DNA of 53,838 nt from Isosphaeraceae bacterium (GCA_031291845.1 JARLIH010000006.1:1-53838), one strand, 5' to 3'; shown: positions 8,671-17,621, numbered from the stretch's first letter. Numbers and translations are program-made. Notes: generated by a model from the sequence alone, not told the origin.

Positions 8671-9996
8671 CTACGTGCGCGGGGGTGGCAAAATCGCCGT
8701 AACGGCGGCGGTCATGGCGCGGATGCCGGTACGGAGGGCTGGCACCGCGTCGGGCGCAAATTGAGGTGAGTGCAGCGATGGGAGCGATTCGCTGCCCGCA
8801 CGGGCCTTCGACAGGACCTGCGGGGGAACCGTGCCCAGCCGAAACATGAACGTGGGCACGTTTTCGTCGCCGAAAAGACCGAAGTCCTCGGCGATCATCT
8901 CGGCCTGGACGTCGGTCACGTTCGCCGAACCCAGTGCACGAACGAGCGCAGGCACCACTCGCGAGACAAGTTGGGGATCGTTCACGAGAGGGGGCACGCC
9001 CCCCCCGACCTCGACCTGCGGAGGAGGCGCGCCGTGCCCTTGTGCGAGCGCCAGCGCCCTCCGGCGAACGCCGTCCACGAGGAGGTGGAGCACCTCGGGT
9101 CGAAACGCCCTCAGGGTCAACTTGAGCCGCACCGACTCCGGGATGATGTTTGACTCGCTCCCCCCTTGGATCGAACCCACCGTGACAACGGCGGGGTCGA
9201 GAGGGTTCACCTCTCGGCTGACGATCGTCTGGAGGTCGAGGACTAAGGCGGACGCCAGCACTATGGGGTCGACCGTCGTGTGCGGCAGGGCGCCATGACC
9301 GCCGCGTCCCCTCACGACAATCGTGACCGAGTTCGTCCCCGCCATCGCCGGCCCGACGTGATAGCCCACCCGACCCACCTCGAGGTCGTGCGCGACGTGC
9401 AGCGCGAGGGCACAGTCGGGCCTCGGATAGCGCGTATAAAGGCCGTCCTTCAGCATCCAGCGGGCACCTGCCCCCGACTCCTCGGCAGGCTGCGCGACGA
9501 AAAGGACCGTACCGGCCCACTGAGCCCGGTGGTCGGACAACCAGCGGACGGTTCCGACCAGGCTCGCCATGTGGATGTCGTGGCCGCAGGCGTGCATGAC
9601 GCCCACGCGCCCCCCTTGGTCGTTCAGCGCTGTCTCCGTGCTCGCGTACGGGAGACGCGTTGCCTCGGTTACCGGCAACGCGTCCATCTCCGCACGGACG
9701 AGCACCGTTGGACCTCGGCCGTTCCAGATCACGCCGACAACCCCGTTGCGGCCGACCCCCGGCGTCACCTCGGCTCCCGCAAGCTTCAGTTCGTCGGCCA
9801 TCCGCTGCGCGGTCCGGCGTTCGCGACCCGACAGTTCCGGTTGTTGGTGTAGATCCCGATATAGCGACGCCACTGCGCCGATGTGTTCGTCGAACCAAAC
9901 GTCGGCGGCCGACCGTTCCGAAGCTCGCGTGGAAAACGAGAGCGCGCCAACCAAGAGCGCAACGAAAGAGACGGCGGCCAACGTGTGTCGGAACAT
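8671..9996 (-). CDS. Exported M20 family amidohydrolase (aminoacylase/hippurate hydrolase-like)
   Basis: A 441-residue M20D-type metallo-amidohydrolase with a signal peptide (FRHTLAAVSFVALLVGALSF then a cut near residue 25). Key elements are RAEMDALP (101-108), the metal/Cys motif HACGHDIHM (135-143), the catalytic Glu pair in QPAEESGAG (EE at 172-173), the dimerisation domain with GRGGHGALPH, and the C-terminal AEDFGLFG metal-ligand segment. Relatives hydrolyse N-acyl amino acids, hippurate or IAA conjugates. Export suggests scavenging of acylated amino acids. All metal and catalytic motifs appear intact. It lies upstream of the DUF1624 gene on the same strand. Confidence 0.93.
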   Translation of the reverse strand: MFRHTLAAVSFVALLVGALSFSTRASERSAADVWFDEHIGAVASLYRDLHQQPELSGRERRTAQRMADELKLAGAEVTPGVGRNGVVGVIWNGRGPTVLVRAEMDALPVTEATRLPYASTETALNDQGGRVGVMHACGHDIHMASLVGTVRWLSDHRAQWAGTVLFVAQPAEESGAGARWMLKDGLYTRYPRPDCALALHVAHDLEVGRVGYHVGPAMAGTNSVTIVVRGRGGHGALPHTTVDPIVLASALVLDLQTIVSREVNPLDPAVVTVGSIQGGSESNIIPESVRLKLTLRAFRPEVLHLLVDGVRRRALALAQGHGAPPPQVEVGGGVPPLVNDPQLVSRVVPALVRALGSANVTDVQAEMIAEDFGLFGDENVPTFMFRLGTVPPQVLSKARAGSESLPSLHSPQFAPDAVPALRTGIRAMTAAVTAILPPPRT

Positions 9997-10252
9997 TCGG
10001 CGAGCTCACCCTTTGTGCAAGGCGCGGGAAGGTAAGCGAGGAACCGGCGGGAGGTAGAGCCCGCCTCCAGTCTACGCTTCGCGCGCAGAGGCGCAAATCC
10101 CAAGACTCGGACGATCCTGGATGCGATCGGCGGGCCCGGCGTCGCCGTCGCGAAAGGACCACGACGCAGACTCGCACAACGAACGCGCTCGACTGGGCGC
10201 GCGGTGTGCGCGCACTCCAGCCGTCCTCGGCGCTACTGCGCGAACGAGCAGA

Positions 10253-10540
10253 TCAATTTGGCCGGCTACTATCCCGGTCCGCGGCCCTTACTGCACGCAT
10301 CAAAGCTCTCGCTCTTCGCGCCGTTTGCGGCGATAGCTCGCCTTCAGCGAGAATCCGCATTAGCAGATGACACGCGCGGTCGAGGAACATCCGGTACTCG
10401 ATCGAGTGGTGGCGTTCCTGAAGCCAGGCGTCCATCAGCTCTTCGAGCTCATTAGGCTGCGCATTCGGCGTCGGGCCGCACGGCGTCGACGCCCCGTCCT
10501 CAGCGGTTGAAATAATCAGCTCTTCATACAAACTTGCCAT
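10253..10540 (-). CDS. Small conserved-looking hypothetical protein
   Basis: A 95-residue protein that I do not recognise. Support for a real gene is the start: ATG 10540 has a full AAGGAG site 7 bases upstream, the best ribosome site in the neighbourhood. The protein begins MASLYEELIISTAED, has a short Pro/Asn linker (PCGPTPNAQPNE), then an amphipathic helical part LEELMDAWLQERHHSIEYRMFLDRACHLLMRILAE and ends in an Arg/Ala-rich helix. It has no membrane segment or signal. The upstream extension of the open frame to 10708 does not look coding. It sits alone between the M20 hydrolase and a remnant-rich gap. Confidence 0.6.
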   Translation of the reverse strand: MASLYEELIISTAEDGASTPCGPTPNAQPNELEELMDAWLQERHHSIEYRMFLDRACHLLMRILAEGELSPQTARRARALMRAVRAADRDSSRPN

Positions 10541-11145
10541 CTCTGGGCTCCTTCGCCCTTGCGCCATCCTTGGCGCGAATCGAGAAGGGTTTACAACGGC
10601 GCGGACGAACACGATGTCCGGCCCGTTCCCTCGAACAGATGACACGCACGAAAACGCGACTCTCAATTCGCAACAACGCGATTTCAGAACACGGGCACCG
10701 CGGCGCAACGAAAGCCACAGTTAGCCGACCAAAACCGCGGGTCGCGACAACGACTCGACGATGGGCCCCAGACCGGGACGAAGACGAACGCGTCTGGGTC
10801 TAACCAGCGGTCGGTCCTGTTCCGATCGATCATCATTATGAACCCCGCTGAACCCGTCAACAAAAAAATCAAATCTCTGCGAATCTTTTTCGGTTCGTCG
10901 CAGCCGGGATCTCTAACTCACTCTATGCACAAGACACAACCTTTCGCGAAATAATCGCTTGCGTCGCCGAATCAAGAAAGGCCCAGGGCGTCGACTCGCT
11001 CGGCAAATCGGTCAATAGCCAGGAATTGGCCCTCATGAAGTCGAACAAATCGGGGACCGATTGAAGGCCACGATGCTTCGACGTACGCAGGTACCGGGGT
11101 AACGGAGCTCGCGACAAGCCCGGGCATTTCAAGACGACGGTCCGG
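10541..11145. other. 605-bp gap with no supported intact gene
   Basis: The gap lies between the small hypothetical gene and the phosphatase at 11146. Base composition falls around 10830-10920, which contains a run of A on the plus strand at 10861-10867. Two minus-strand open frames (10684-10872 and 10923-11132) look more like decayed coding sequence than genes, and only the first resembles a known family. I see no RNA gene or hairpin array. Confidence 0.5.
10684..10872 (-). pseudogene. Possible C-terminal remnant of an FGE-sulfatase (formylglycine-generating enzyme) domain
   Basis: The 62-codon minus-strand frame ends with SSSRCRDPRFWSANCGFRCAAVPVF and a stop. An Arg-rich stretch followed 8-12 residues later by GFRxA and then the chain end is the usual finish of FGE-sulfatase/SUMF1 domains, which are abundant in planctomycetes. 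The RGGSW element that normally precedes it is missing, no ribosome site precedes the ATG, and the frame is too short to fold alone. If the resemblance is real, this is the tail of a deleted gene. Chance similarity is possible. Confidence 0.25.
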
Positions 11146-12849
11146 TCACCTTGTTACCGGACCGAAGCACACAAGCGTAATGTCATCGGCCTGGGAGTGA
11201 CCGGTCGAGTACTCTCGGATGTCTTGAAGGATGGCGCGCCCGATATTCACCGGGCCGCCTCCACTGTCAGCCACCCTGCGCATCAGGCGGCCGTTGTATA
11301 GCTCCTCCTTGATATTGCGCGAGTCGGGCACACCGTCCGAATAGACGATGGCCACGTCGCCCGGATTCAGCGTCACGTCCATCTCCGCGTATTCCGTGTC
11401 GGGCATGATGCCCAGCGGAAAACCGCCGACGCTTTCCCCCACTTCCTCAAGTTTACCATCTGCCCGGCGGATCAAAATCGGGATGTGGCCGGCCGAGGCC
11501 AGGGTCAGCCGTCGCTGCTCCACGTCGAGCACGCTGAGGCTAAGCGTGATGAATTTTTCCTCGATCCCAGCGCTCGAGAGGACCGCGTTCAAGATCGTGG
11601 ATGCGCGGCCCGGCGACGTCTCGGTACTGATCCAGTAGCGGGTGTCTCCGGAGAACTTCGCCATCATCAGCGCTGCGGCAACCCCTTTGCCCGCAACATC
11701 GCCGAGGGCCACCGCGAGCCGGTTGTTCGACAGCGGTACGAAGTCGAAGTAGTCGCCGCCGACCTGGAGCGCGGGGTGATTGTAAGCAAAAAATTCGTAT
11801 CCGGGGATTTCGGGAACGGTCTGCGGCAAGAACCGCTTCTGCACCGCCTCCGCGAGGCGCAGGTCGCGGGCGAGTCGTTCTTGCTCGAGGATCGTCTCGT
11901 GCATCGCCGCGTTCTCGATCGCGATCGCCGCCTGGCTCGCGACCGCCAGAAGTACGTCCAGGTCGTCCTGCAGGAACTGTTTACGGTCGCTTGTATCGAG
12001 CTGGATGATCCCGACCGCCCGATTGTCGCTCGTGACAAGCGGCACGCACATGACCGAGCGAATCTTCAGGTCGGCGATCGACGCGCTCGTCGGTAGGTTT
12101 TTGTCGTTGCCGGCATCCTGGCTGAGCACGGCCTTTTTCTCGTCCATCACATGGCTGACGATCGAACGGCTGATGGTCATCGGCACTTCGTCGTCGGGCA
12201 CGATCGAGGGGGAGAAGGGGAGCCGTTTGTTCGGGCAGTACTTGAACGCCTTGCGGACGAGTCGCTTGGTCTCGGCGTCCTGAAGCAGCAGGAACAGCCG
12301 TTCCGCCTGCGGAAAGAGTTCCTTGAGCGAGTCGAGCACCTTCGGCGCGACGGCGTCGATCTTGAGCTGGCTGCAAAGATTGCGGGTGATGTCGAGAATG
12401 GCGCGCAGCTTGACGTCAGGCCGCACTGCGCTGGCCATCGCGCTCGAGCGCGACGCGTCGAGCGTGTGCATGTTCGGATCGTCGGGCAGGTCCGAGTCGA
12501 CGATGTCCATGAGCGTCGCGGTATCGCGCGGATCGGGCGAGTTCAGCGGCGGAGGGACGTCGTAGTAGAGAAACTCGACGTCGCAGATGTTGATGCGGTC
12601 ACCCGGCTGAAGCCGGTGGTCGCGACCCGGCTCGACACGCGAATTGTTGACCTTGGTTAGGTTCCGCGAACGTAGGTCCGCAAGGTAGAAGACGTTCCCC
12701 TCACGACGGATCTCGGCGTGCTTACGGCTGACTCCGTTGGGGTCGAGCACGATGTTGCATTCGGGAGAGCGGCCGATCACCGTGAGGTCGTTGGTCAGCT
12801 CGATGATTTGACCAGCAGGGACGCCGGTCACCCGTTTTAGGATCGCCAT
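11146..12849 (-). CDS. FHA-GAF-SpoIIE/PP2C protein serine phosphatase, second copy
   Basis: A 567-residue protein with an FHA domain at about residues 1-95 (VIGRSPECNIVLDPNGVSRKHAEIRR core), a GAF domain at about 150-310 and a SpoIIE phosphatase domain at about 340-567. The phosphatase motifs are VGGDYFDFVPL, ALGDVAGKGVAAALMMAKF, IVYSDGVPDS and SQADDITLVCF. An Asp-rich linker separates the first two domains. ATG 12849 is preferred, with GGAG 9 bases upstream; the frame extends to 12903 without a credible start. The gene follows the Ser/Thr kinase by 60 bases on the same strand, suggesting that kinase and phosphatase are made together and that the FHA domain reads phosphothreonines written by the kinase. 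This coupling is inference from order and domains. Confidence 0.94.
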   Translation of the reverse strand: MAILKRVTGVPAGQIIELTNDLTVIGRSPECNIVLDPNGVSRKHAEIRREGNVFYLADLRSRNLTKVNNSRVEPGRDHRLQPGDRINICDVEFLYYDVPPPLNSPDPRDTATLMDIVDSDLPDDPNMHTLDASRSSAMASAVRPDVKLRAILDITRNLCSQLKIDAVAPKVLDSLKELFPQAERLFLLLQDAETKRLVRKAFKYCPNKRLPFSPSIVPDDEVPMTISRSIVSHVMDEKKAVLSQDAGNDKNLPTSASIADLKIRSVMCVPLVTSDNRAVGIIQLDTSDRKQFLQDDLDVLLAVASQAAIAIENAAMHETILEQERLARDLRLAEAVQKRFLPQTVPEIPGYEFFAYNHPALQVGGDYFDFVPLSNNRLAVALGDVAGKGVAAALMMAKFSGDTRYWISTETSPGRASTILNAVLSSAGIEEKFITLSLSVLDVEQRRLTLASAGHIPILIRRADGKLEEVGESVGGFPLGIMPDTEYAEMDVTLNPGDVAIVYSDGVPDSRNIKEELYNGRLMRRVADSGGGPVNIGRAILQDIREYSTGHSQADDITLVCFGPVTR

Positions 12850-12909
12850 GCCAGAATGCTCCGTCGCGATTCGTTCGGCTGGAAAATCAGGGATAACCGG
12901 CAAAAAACG

Positions 12910-14643
12910 TCAGCTCTCGCCCTCGGCTGCTTTCGACGTGGGAGGGCGTGTCTCGGCTTGCAAGAGCTCGGCGACCAGCTTGTTCTGAATCTCGCGCAGC
13001 TTAGGGAGCGTTGATGACGGAACCCCGCCTCGCGAAGCCGTTTTGCTCGCTTGGAGGACGACTTCGAGACTGAGTTCCATGAGCGCAGGGTCGATCAACG
13101 AATGCGGCAACAGCTTCTCGTTGAAGTCCCGGATGACCCCCTCGTGGTCCCCATCGAGCGCCTCCACGCCGGCCGCGATAATCTCGGCAAGCTCCTTCTC
13201 GTGAGTCTGGCTCTTTTGGGACCGAACGATCTCGTGGCCGAGCGCGCCCAGCCGGTCGCGATCGTGGTGGCGCAAGAGCCAGCGTGCCAATTGCGTGTAC
13301 GCCCTCGAGGACCAGTCTCGGGCCCCGGGGAAGTAGCCCAGCACGGCGACCCAAGCGGCTTCCTCATCGCCGCGCGGCGCGGCGACTTGTGCATAGTGGT
13401 ACTGCTCTTCGGGAGAATTGAGCCGGGGGACTGTCTCGCGCCAACCCGAGACCAGCCAAAGCGCGGGGCGAGCATCGGGTTCCTTCGCCCCCGCCGACAG
13501 CAAGTCCTCGGGCCGCGTCAGCCACCCTACCAGAGCACCCGCGAAGAGCCCCCCCAAAACAAGACCGGCGATCAGCTTGGGGCTGAGTCGCAAGCCGACC
13601 GATGGCAATGTCCACGTCCTGGACGGGGTCCTCGTGGTCGTCGTTTGGGACCGCGACTGCGACGTGGGCGAGCCATTGACGGCATCCGCCGGCGGGCCTA
13701 CGTCGGCTGCGGGGACCGCGAGCGTTGGGGCATGGATCACTTCCTTCACGCGGGCCAGGTCGCGAAGCATGTCCGCGGCCGACTGGTATCGATCCGCGGG
13801 TTCCTTGGCGATCAGCCGCATGACCATCCGGTCGAGCTCTGCCGGGATCTCGGGACGATGAACCGAGAGGCTCACCGGCACGTCCTTGACCTGCTTCAAC
13901 GCGATCGAAAGCGGTGAGTCCCCCTTGAACGGGGGCTGCCCGGCCAGCATGTGGTAGAACGTGACGCCCAGCGAGTACAGGTCGCTCCGGTGGTCGGTCG
14001 GCTGCCCCTGGGCCTGCTCGGGGCTCATGTACAACGGCGTCCCCATCGTGACCCCCGGTTGCGTGAGCTGCATGTGCTCGGCGTCGAGGTCGCGGCAGAG
14101 GCCGAAGTCAGCGATCTTGACCTGCCCTTTGCGAGTCAAAAGAAGGTTCTCGGGCTTGATGTCCCGGTGGACGAGCCCGATTTCACCCGCAGCCCCCACG
14201 GCCACGCCAGCCTGCCGCATGATCGAGTAGGCCAGCGGCAGCTCGAGCGCGCCCTTCTTTGCCAGATAGTCTCGCAGGTTCGTGCCCTGGACGTACTCCA
14301 TCGCAATGAAGCGAACGCCGTCGACGCTGCCGAGCGTGTAAATGTGGACGATGTTCGGGTGGTTCAACTTCGCGACGGCCGTGGCCTCCGCCTCAAAGCG
14401 CTTGAGATAGGTCTCTTTCGTGAGAAGGTCGGGGCGGAGCACCTTCAACGCCACCTGCCGGTTCAGGCTGATCTGGCGTGCCAGATAGACTTCACCCATT
14501 CCACCCCGGCCCAGCATCCGCTCGACATGAAAATCACCAAGCATCTTGCCCGTGAGGTCACGGAATGCACCCTGGCCACCGCTGTCGCCCCAGGCCAGGG
14601 TGTCCTGTTTGGATTCCGGGGAACCTTTCTCCAACTGACTCAT
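12910..14643 (-). CDS. Membrane-anchored Hanks-type Ser/Thr protein kinase
   Basis: A 577-residue kinase. The N-terminal kinase domain (about 38-300) has the glycine loop GRGGMGEVYLA (45-55), ATP Lys67 in VALKVLR, the HRDIKPEN catalytic loop (159-166), DFG (179-181) and MGTPLYMSPEQ. A Thr/Ser-rich linker follows, then one transmembrane helix at about 357-375 and an approximately 200-residue C-terminal domain of helical, TPR-like character outside or across the membrane. It phosphorylates Ser/Thr of partner proteins. All catalytic residues are intact. The start ATG 14643 has CGAGG upstream. The downstream phosphatase is probably a partner, and a divergent exported protein gene lies 297 bases away. 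Confidence 0.95.
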   Translation of the reverse strand: MSQLEKGSPESKQDTLAWGDSGGQGAFRDLTGKMLGDFHVERMLGRGGMGEVYLARQISLNRQVALKVLRPDLLTKETYLKRFEAEATAVAKLNHPNIVHIYTLGSVDGVRFIAMEYVQGTNLRDYLAKKGALELPLAYSIMRQAGVAVGAAGEIGLVHRDIKPENLLLTRKGQVKIADFGLCRDLDAEHMQLTQPGVTMGTPLYMSPEQAQGQPTDHRSDLYSLGVTFYHMLAGQPPFKGDSPLSIALKQVKDVPVSLSVHRPEIPAELDRMVMRLIAKEPADRYQSAADMLRDLARVKEVIHAPTLAVPAADVGPPADAVNGSPTSQSRSQTTTTRTPSRTWTLPSVGLRLSPKLIAGLVLGGLFAGALVGWLTRPEDLLSAGAKEPDARPALWLVSGWRETVPRLNSPEEQYHYAQVAAPRGDEEAAWVAVLGYFPGARDWSSRAYTQLARWLLRHHDRDRLGALGHEIVRSQKSQTHEKELAEIIAAGVEALDGDHEGVIRDFNEKLLPHSLIDPALMELSLEVVLQASKTASRGGVPSSTLPKLREIQNKLVAELLQAETRPPTSKAAEGES

Positions 14644-14879
14644 GACGGCCTCGTCGGAACGCCCCCCGTCGGGGCCTGGGCATCGAAACGGCCGGCTCGA
14701 CTGCCCGGCGGTTCAGCAATCTAATTTACGGCACAAACGCGTCCGACGCATAGATGATTCGCCGCCAAACAGATTTCGGATCGCGGCGGCCGGTGGGTCC
14801 AAGTTCGAGGGCGCGCCTGCCTGCACTCGACTCGCCGGACGCAGCCGCTTGTGTTAGATTGAAACGTTAAGTGCAGTCG

Positions 14880-14889
14880 CGAACGTTCG
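14880..14889. promoter_or_regulatory. 10-bp palindrome in divergent promoter region
   Basis: CGAACGTTCG is a perfect palindrome 51 bases upstream of ATG 14941, inside the 297-bp divergent region between the kinase (minus) and an exported protein (plus). The region 14855-14880 is locally AT-richer, consistent with a promoter. I cannot assign -35/-10 boxes. A palindrome of this size occurs by chance fairly often in a window this long. Confidence 0.2.
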
Positions 14890-14940
14890 TCACCACAGTT
14901 TTCGAGGGACAGACGGTCGTCGCTGCGAAGGGAGCAAGCC

Positions 14941-15723
14941 ATGAAGCGTCCGGGAAGCTGGCTTCGGCTGGGTCTGGCGGTGCTCGTCACGGCAGGCGGC
15001 GCGTGGTGTGCAGCTCGCGCCCAGAACTACTTAGGGCAAATCGAGGCCCCACCGCTCCCCCTTGCCCCGCCCCAAGGCGCGTGGGGGGAGGTCATCATGG
15101 CGAACGCAAAATGGCTCGTCGTACAAAACCATAGCGGTCAACAGTTCCCGGTTCGCTTCGACCAGATCAACCAGTTCCTCGTTCGTTGGCCGACGGACCC
15201 CAGCAACTTGACGAACGCATCCGTCGTCGAAGCGATCGGCTCAGACGTCGGCTCGAACGTGTTACGCACAGAACACGTCGATGTTTTCGAGGGGTCGGAC
15301 CGAGGGCTCGTCGCACCCACGTACCGTAGCGTATTGCCGAACAACCGCGTCGTCACGACCATCGACCCCACGTTCAATCGGATGATGAACGCCTGGGACA
15401 TTGAGGGACAGGCGAATCTCTACGGCTGGGCCTATCCCATCTCGCCGGCCAACCTCGCAGTCGGGGGCCGTCTTCACGTCGTCGGAAACGTGGTCGCAGT
15501 CAACCCCGCCCTCCAGATCGGCGTCCCGGGAAACAACTTCGCCACCATCCTCCCTGGTGCGAGCAGCTCCATCCAGATGACGCAGGTCACACTCGGCACG
15601 TGGTCCTTCCTGGAGAAGGGCGACCTCGTTTTTCTAACCCCAAGCGGCGTGGCGCCGGAAACGCTGGTCCTCCAGCAGCTCGTCCTCTACAAGAAGATAC
15701 CTCGAAATCGGTTCGGGAATTGA
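14941..15723 (+). CDS. Exported hypothetical protein
   Basis: A 260-residue secreted protein that I do not recognise. A signal peptide is evident (KRPGSWLRLGLAVLVTAGGAWCAARA, cut near residue 27). The mature part is rich in Val, Asn and short hydrophobic strands (WLVVQNHSGQQFPVRFDQINQFLVRWP, GGRLHVVGNVVAVNPALQIGVPGNN), suggesting an all-beta fold; there are no catalytic motifs and only one Cys. ATG 14941 has GGGAG about 8 bases upstream. It stands as a single plus-strand gene, divergent from the kinase and convergent with the toroid protein gene. Confidence 0.7.
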   Translation: MKRPGSWLRLGLAVLVTAGGAWCAARAQNYLGQIEAPPLPLAPPQGAWGEVIMANAKWLVVQNHSGQQFPVRFDQINQFLVRWPTDPSNLTNASVVEAIGSDVGSNVLRTEHVDVFEGSDRGLVAPTYRSVLPNNRVVTTIDPTFNRMMNAWDIEGQANLYGWAYPISPANLAVGGRLHVVGNVVAVNPALQIGVPGNNFATILPGASSSIQMTQVTLGTWSFLEKGDLVFLTPSGVAPETLVLQQLVLYKKIPRNRFGN

Positions 15724-15745
15724 AGACCCGCCCCGGTCGGAAGGT

Positions 15746-15797
15746 GTCCGCCAACCGCCCTCTACGCCCCGTCGTGAACGGCGGGTGGCCGGCGGAC
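15746..15797. terminator. Hairpin between convergent genes
   Basis: GTCCGCC (15746-15752) pairs with GGCGGAC (15791-15797), and inner ACC/GGT pairs with GC-rich bulged pairing extend the stem. It lies in the 108-bp space between the ends of the genes at 14941-15723 and 15832-17496, where a shared bidirectional terminator would be expected. No T tract is seen. Confidence 0.35.
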
Positions 15798-15831
15798 CGC
15801 TCTCACTGCCCTGGACTGGGCGCTGGCTGGT

Positions 15832-17496
15832 CTATTTTGCGGACGGCACGGGCTCGAAACCCCGTTTTGCCGCGACCTCGTCCTTCCCGGCGCCGATCGC
15901 TTCCTTTTCCGGGGGGTCGTTCTCGCTACGACGGTAGAGCGGCAAGTAGCGGTAATAGACTTCCAACGTCAGGAGCGTCAGGGCTGTCTCGTAGAGGCGA
16001 CCCGCTGAACCGCCCCACGTATCGAGCTGTGGCAAAAACGGATCCCAGCTTCCGCGGTCGCAGCCCTGACCCGCCACCTGCGTGCGGATCAGGCTCTCCC
16101 GGATCTTCACGTTCCACCGCGGCCATTCCTTGTTGTGCATGTTGTGCAGCAACTGGGTCGCGTAGTACCAGTAGTAGATATTCCGTTCGGTCGATTCCTT
16201 GAGGTTCTCGGCAACGTGCCCCACGCCCTTCACAAGCGGAGGAAAGTCGCGCGGCCAGCCAAGGTACTGCCGGGCCAGCAGGGCCTCGGCCGTCATGACG
16301 TAAGTGCCCTTGCGTCCCGGCTGGTAGGAGTAAGTGACGCGGCTGGAGTCGGTCGCGGCCTCGTCAAGGTAGGCCTTGCAGCCCTTCAAGACGTTGCGCG
16401 GCACGTCGATACCGCCCAACCGGGCGCTGCGCAGCGCGAACATCTGCCATCCGAACACGGAGGTGTCGCCGGTATCACCCGGTTCGTAGCGCCAGCCACC
16501 GGTCTGCGTGTTCTGGGCGTCGATGATGAAGCGGATGGCGCGCGTGGCAGGTTCGCGCAAGCGCTCGTCCTGCGATAATCCATAGGCCTCGCACAGGGCC
16601 ATCGCGGCGATGGCATGACTGTACAGGTGCGCGTTCCGGACACCGCCGACAAAGAGGTCGCCGCCGCCGTTTTGGTGTTCGATGAGCCAGTCGAGCCCGC
16701 GCCGGATGTTTGCCTGGTAACGGGTCTTCACGGTGTGGATGTGCCCCGCGCCGAGAAGAGGCAATAGGGCCAATCCGGTCGCCGCCGTGTCCGAGTCGAG
16801 CGCGGCGTGCGGGAGACACCCTTGGCCTTTACATTCGGACTGAAAATTGAGGCTCCAACCGCCGTCGAGCTTCTGGTGCCGCGCCAGCCAATCCAACCCC
16901 TCGTCGACAGCCTTTTCCGACTCGGCCGTACCTCCCTCGCGCCTGAGCAGTATGCCCTTCATCTCGGTGGAGCGGCCTGAAAATGGGGCGGTGATGTCCT
17001 CTGAGTGCGTCTGAGGGGCAATGGTCCCCCCCTTCCCCGTGCCTCGCGCCTTCGAGCCCGTCGCGTTGATCGCAAGCAATGTGGGCTCGGGACCCGCGAC
17101 AACCGGGGTAAAATCGGTGAGGCGCGGGATCTCCGGCTGCGCAACCAGCGTGACCTCGGGGTCCGCCCGCTCGATCGGAATCGAGGGTGCATCCGCCTTT
17201 TTCTCGTGAGTAAACGGGTCGCCTGCGTGGTCCGAACGCGAAAGTGAGATCGCGTTATCCCGAAGCTGCGCAGCGGGCGGGAACTCCGCTCGGATCTCGG
17301 CATCGCGCCCACCCCACGACGAGTGCGCGTACACATAGAGCCCGAGCAACAAGAGAAACGCGGCGTGCAGCAGGAGGCTCGTGCCCCAAGAGGGGACCCA
17401 ATACAGCAGGATCGCTGCGCGGCGATCGAGGCGCGCAATCAGCCGACGACCCCGGAGTTTCAAAATCCGCCAGAATCGCGGTCTCTTGGGGCGCAT
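15832..17496 (-). CDS. Membrane-anchored terpenoid-cyclase/prenyltransferase toroid-fold protein
   Basis: A 554-residue protein. The N-terminus is basic (RPKRPRFWRILKLRGRRLIARLDRR), followed by a hydrophobic anchor at about residues 30-57 (LLYWVPSWGTSLLLHAAFLLLLGLYVY). After a disordered, charged linker to about residue 185, the C-terminal 350 residues are repeats typical of the squalene-hopene-cyclase alpha/alpha toroid: EGLDWLARHQKLDGGWSL, AIRFIIDAQNTQTGGWRY, and YETALTLLTLEVYYRYLPLY. The DxDD acid motif of true squalene cyclases is not visible, so terpene cyclisation is unlikely. Planctomycetes carry many such toroid proteins of unknown role. It lies upstream of, and on the same strand as, a PSCyt-free region and ends convergently with the preceding gene. 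Confidence 0.83.
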   Translation of the reverse strand: MRPKRPRFWRILKLRGRRLIARLDRRAAILLYWVPSWGTSLLLHAAFLLLLGLYVYAHSSWGGRDAEIRAEFPPAAQLRDNAISLSRSDHAGDPFTHEKKADAPSIPIERADPEVTLVAQPEIPRLTDFTPVVAGPEPTLLAINATGSKARGTGKGGTIAPQTHSEDITAPFSGRSTEMKGILLRREGGTAESEKAVDEGLDWLARHQKLDGGWSLNFQSECKGQGCLPHAALDSDTAATGLALLPLLGAGHIHTVKTRYQANIRRGLDWLIEHQNGGGDLFVGGVRNAHLYSHAIAAMALCEAYGLSQDERLREPATRAIRFIIDAQNTQTGGWRYEPGDTGDTSVFGWQMFALRSARLGGIDVPRNVLKGCKAYLDEAATDSSRVTYSYQPGRKGTYVMTAEALLARQYLGWPRDFPPLVKGVGHVAENLKESTERNIYYWYYATQLLHNMHNKEWPRWNVKIRESLIRTQVAGQGCDRGSWDPFLPQLDTWGGSAGRLYETALTLLTLEVYYRYLPLYRRSENDPPEKEAIGAGKDEVAAKRGFEPVPSAK

Positions 17497-17621
17497 TGAA
17501 GTGCCTGTCGAGATGGGACAGGGGGAGGCGAGCCGCCCCTATTGTACGCGGGCTCCCCGGCAAAACCAGGGGCGCTCCGGCGATTCCGCCGTCGTCACTC
17601 TATCCCTAAAGAACGCTCGCG

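Noticed and set aside
8555..10177. A 540-codon minus-strand open frame overlapping the M20 gene in another frame
   Set aside because: The M20 frame carries all catalytic motifs; this frame is Arg/Pro/Gly-rich and crosses gene boundaries.
10923..11132. A 69-codon minus-strand frame in the 10.5-11.1 kb gap
   Set aside because: No ribosome site or recognisable segment; at most decayed sequence.
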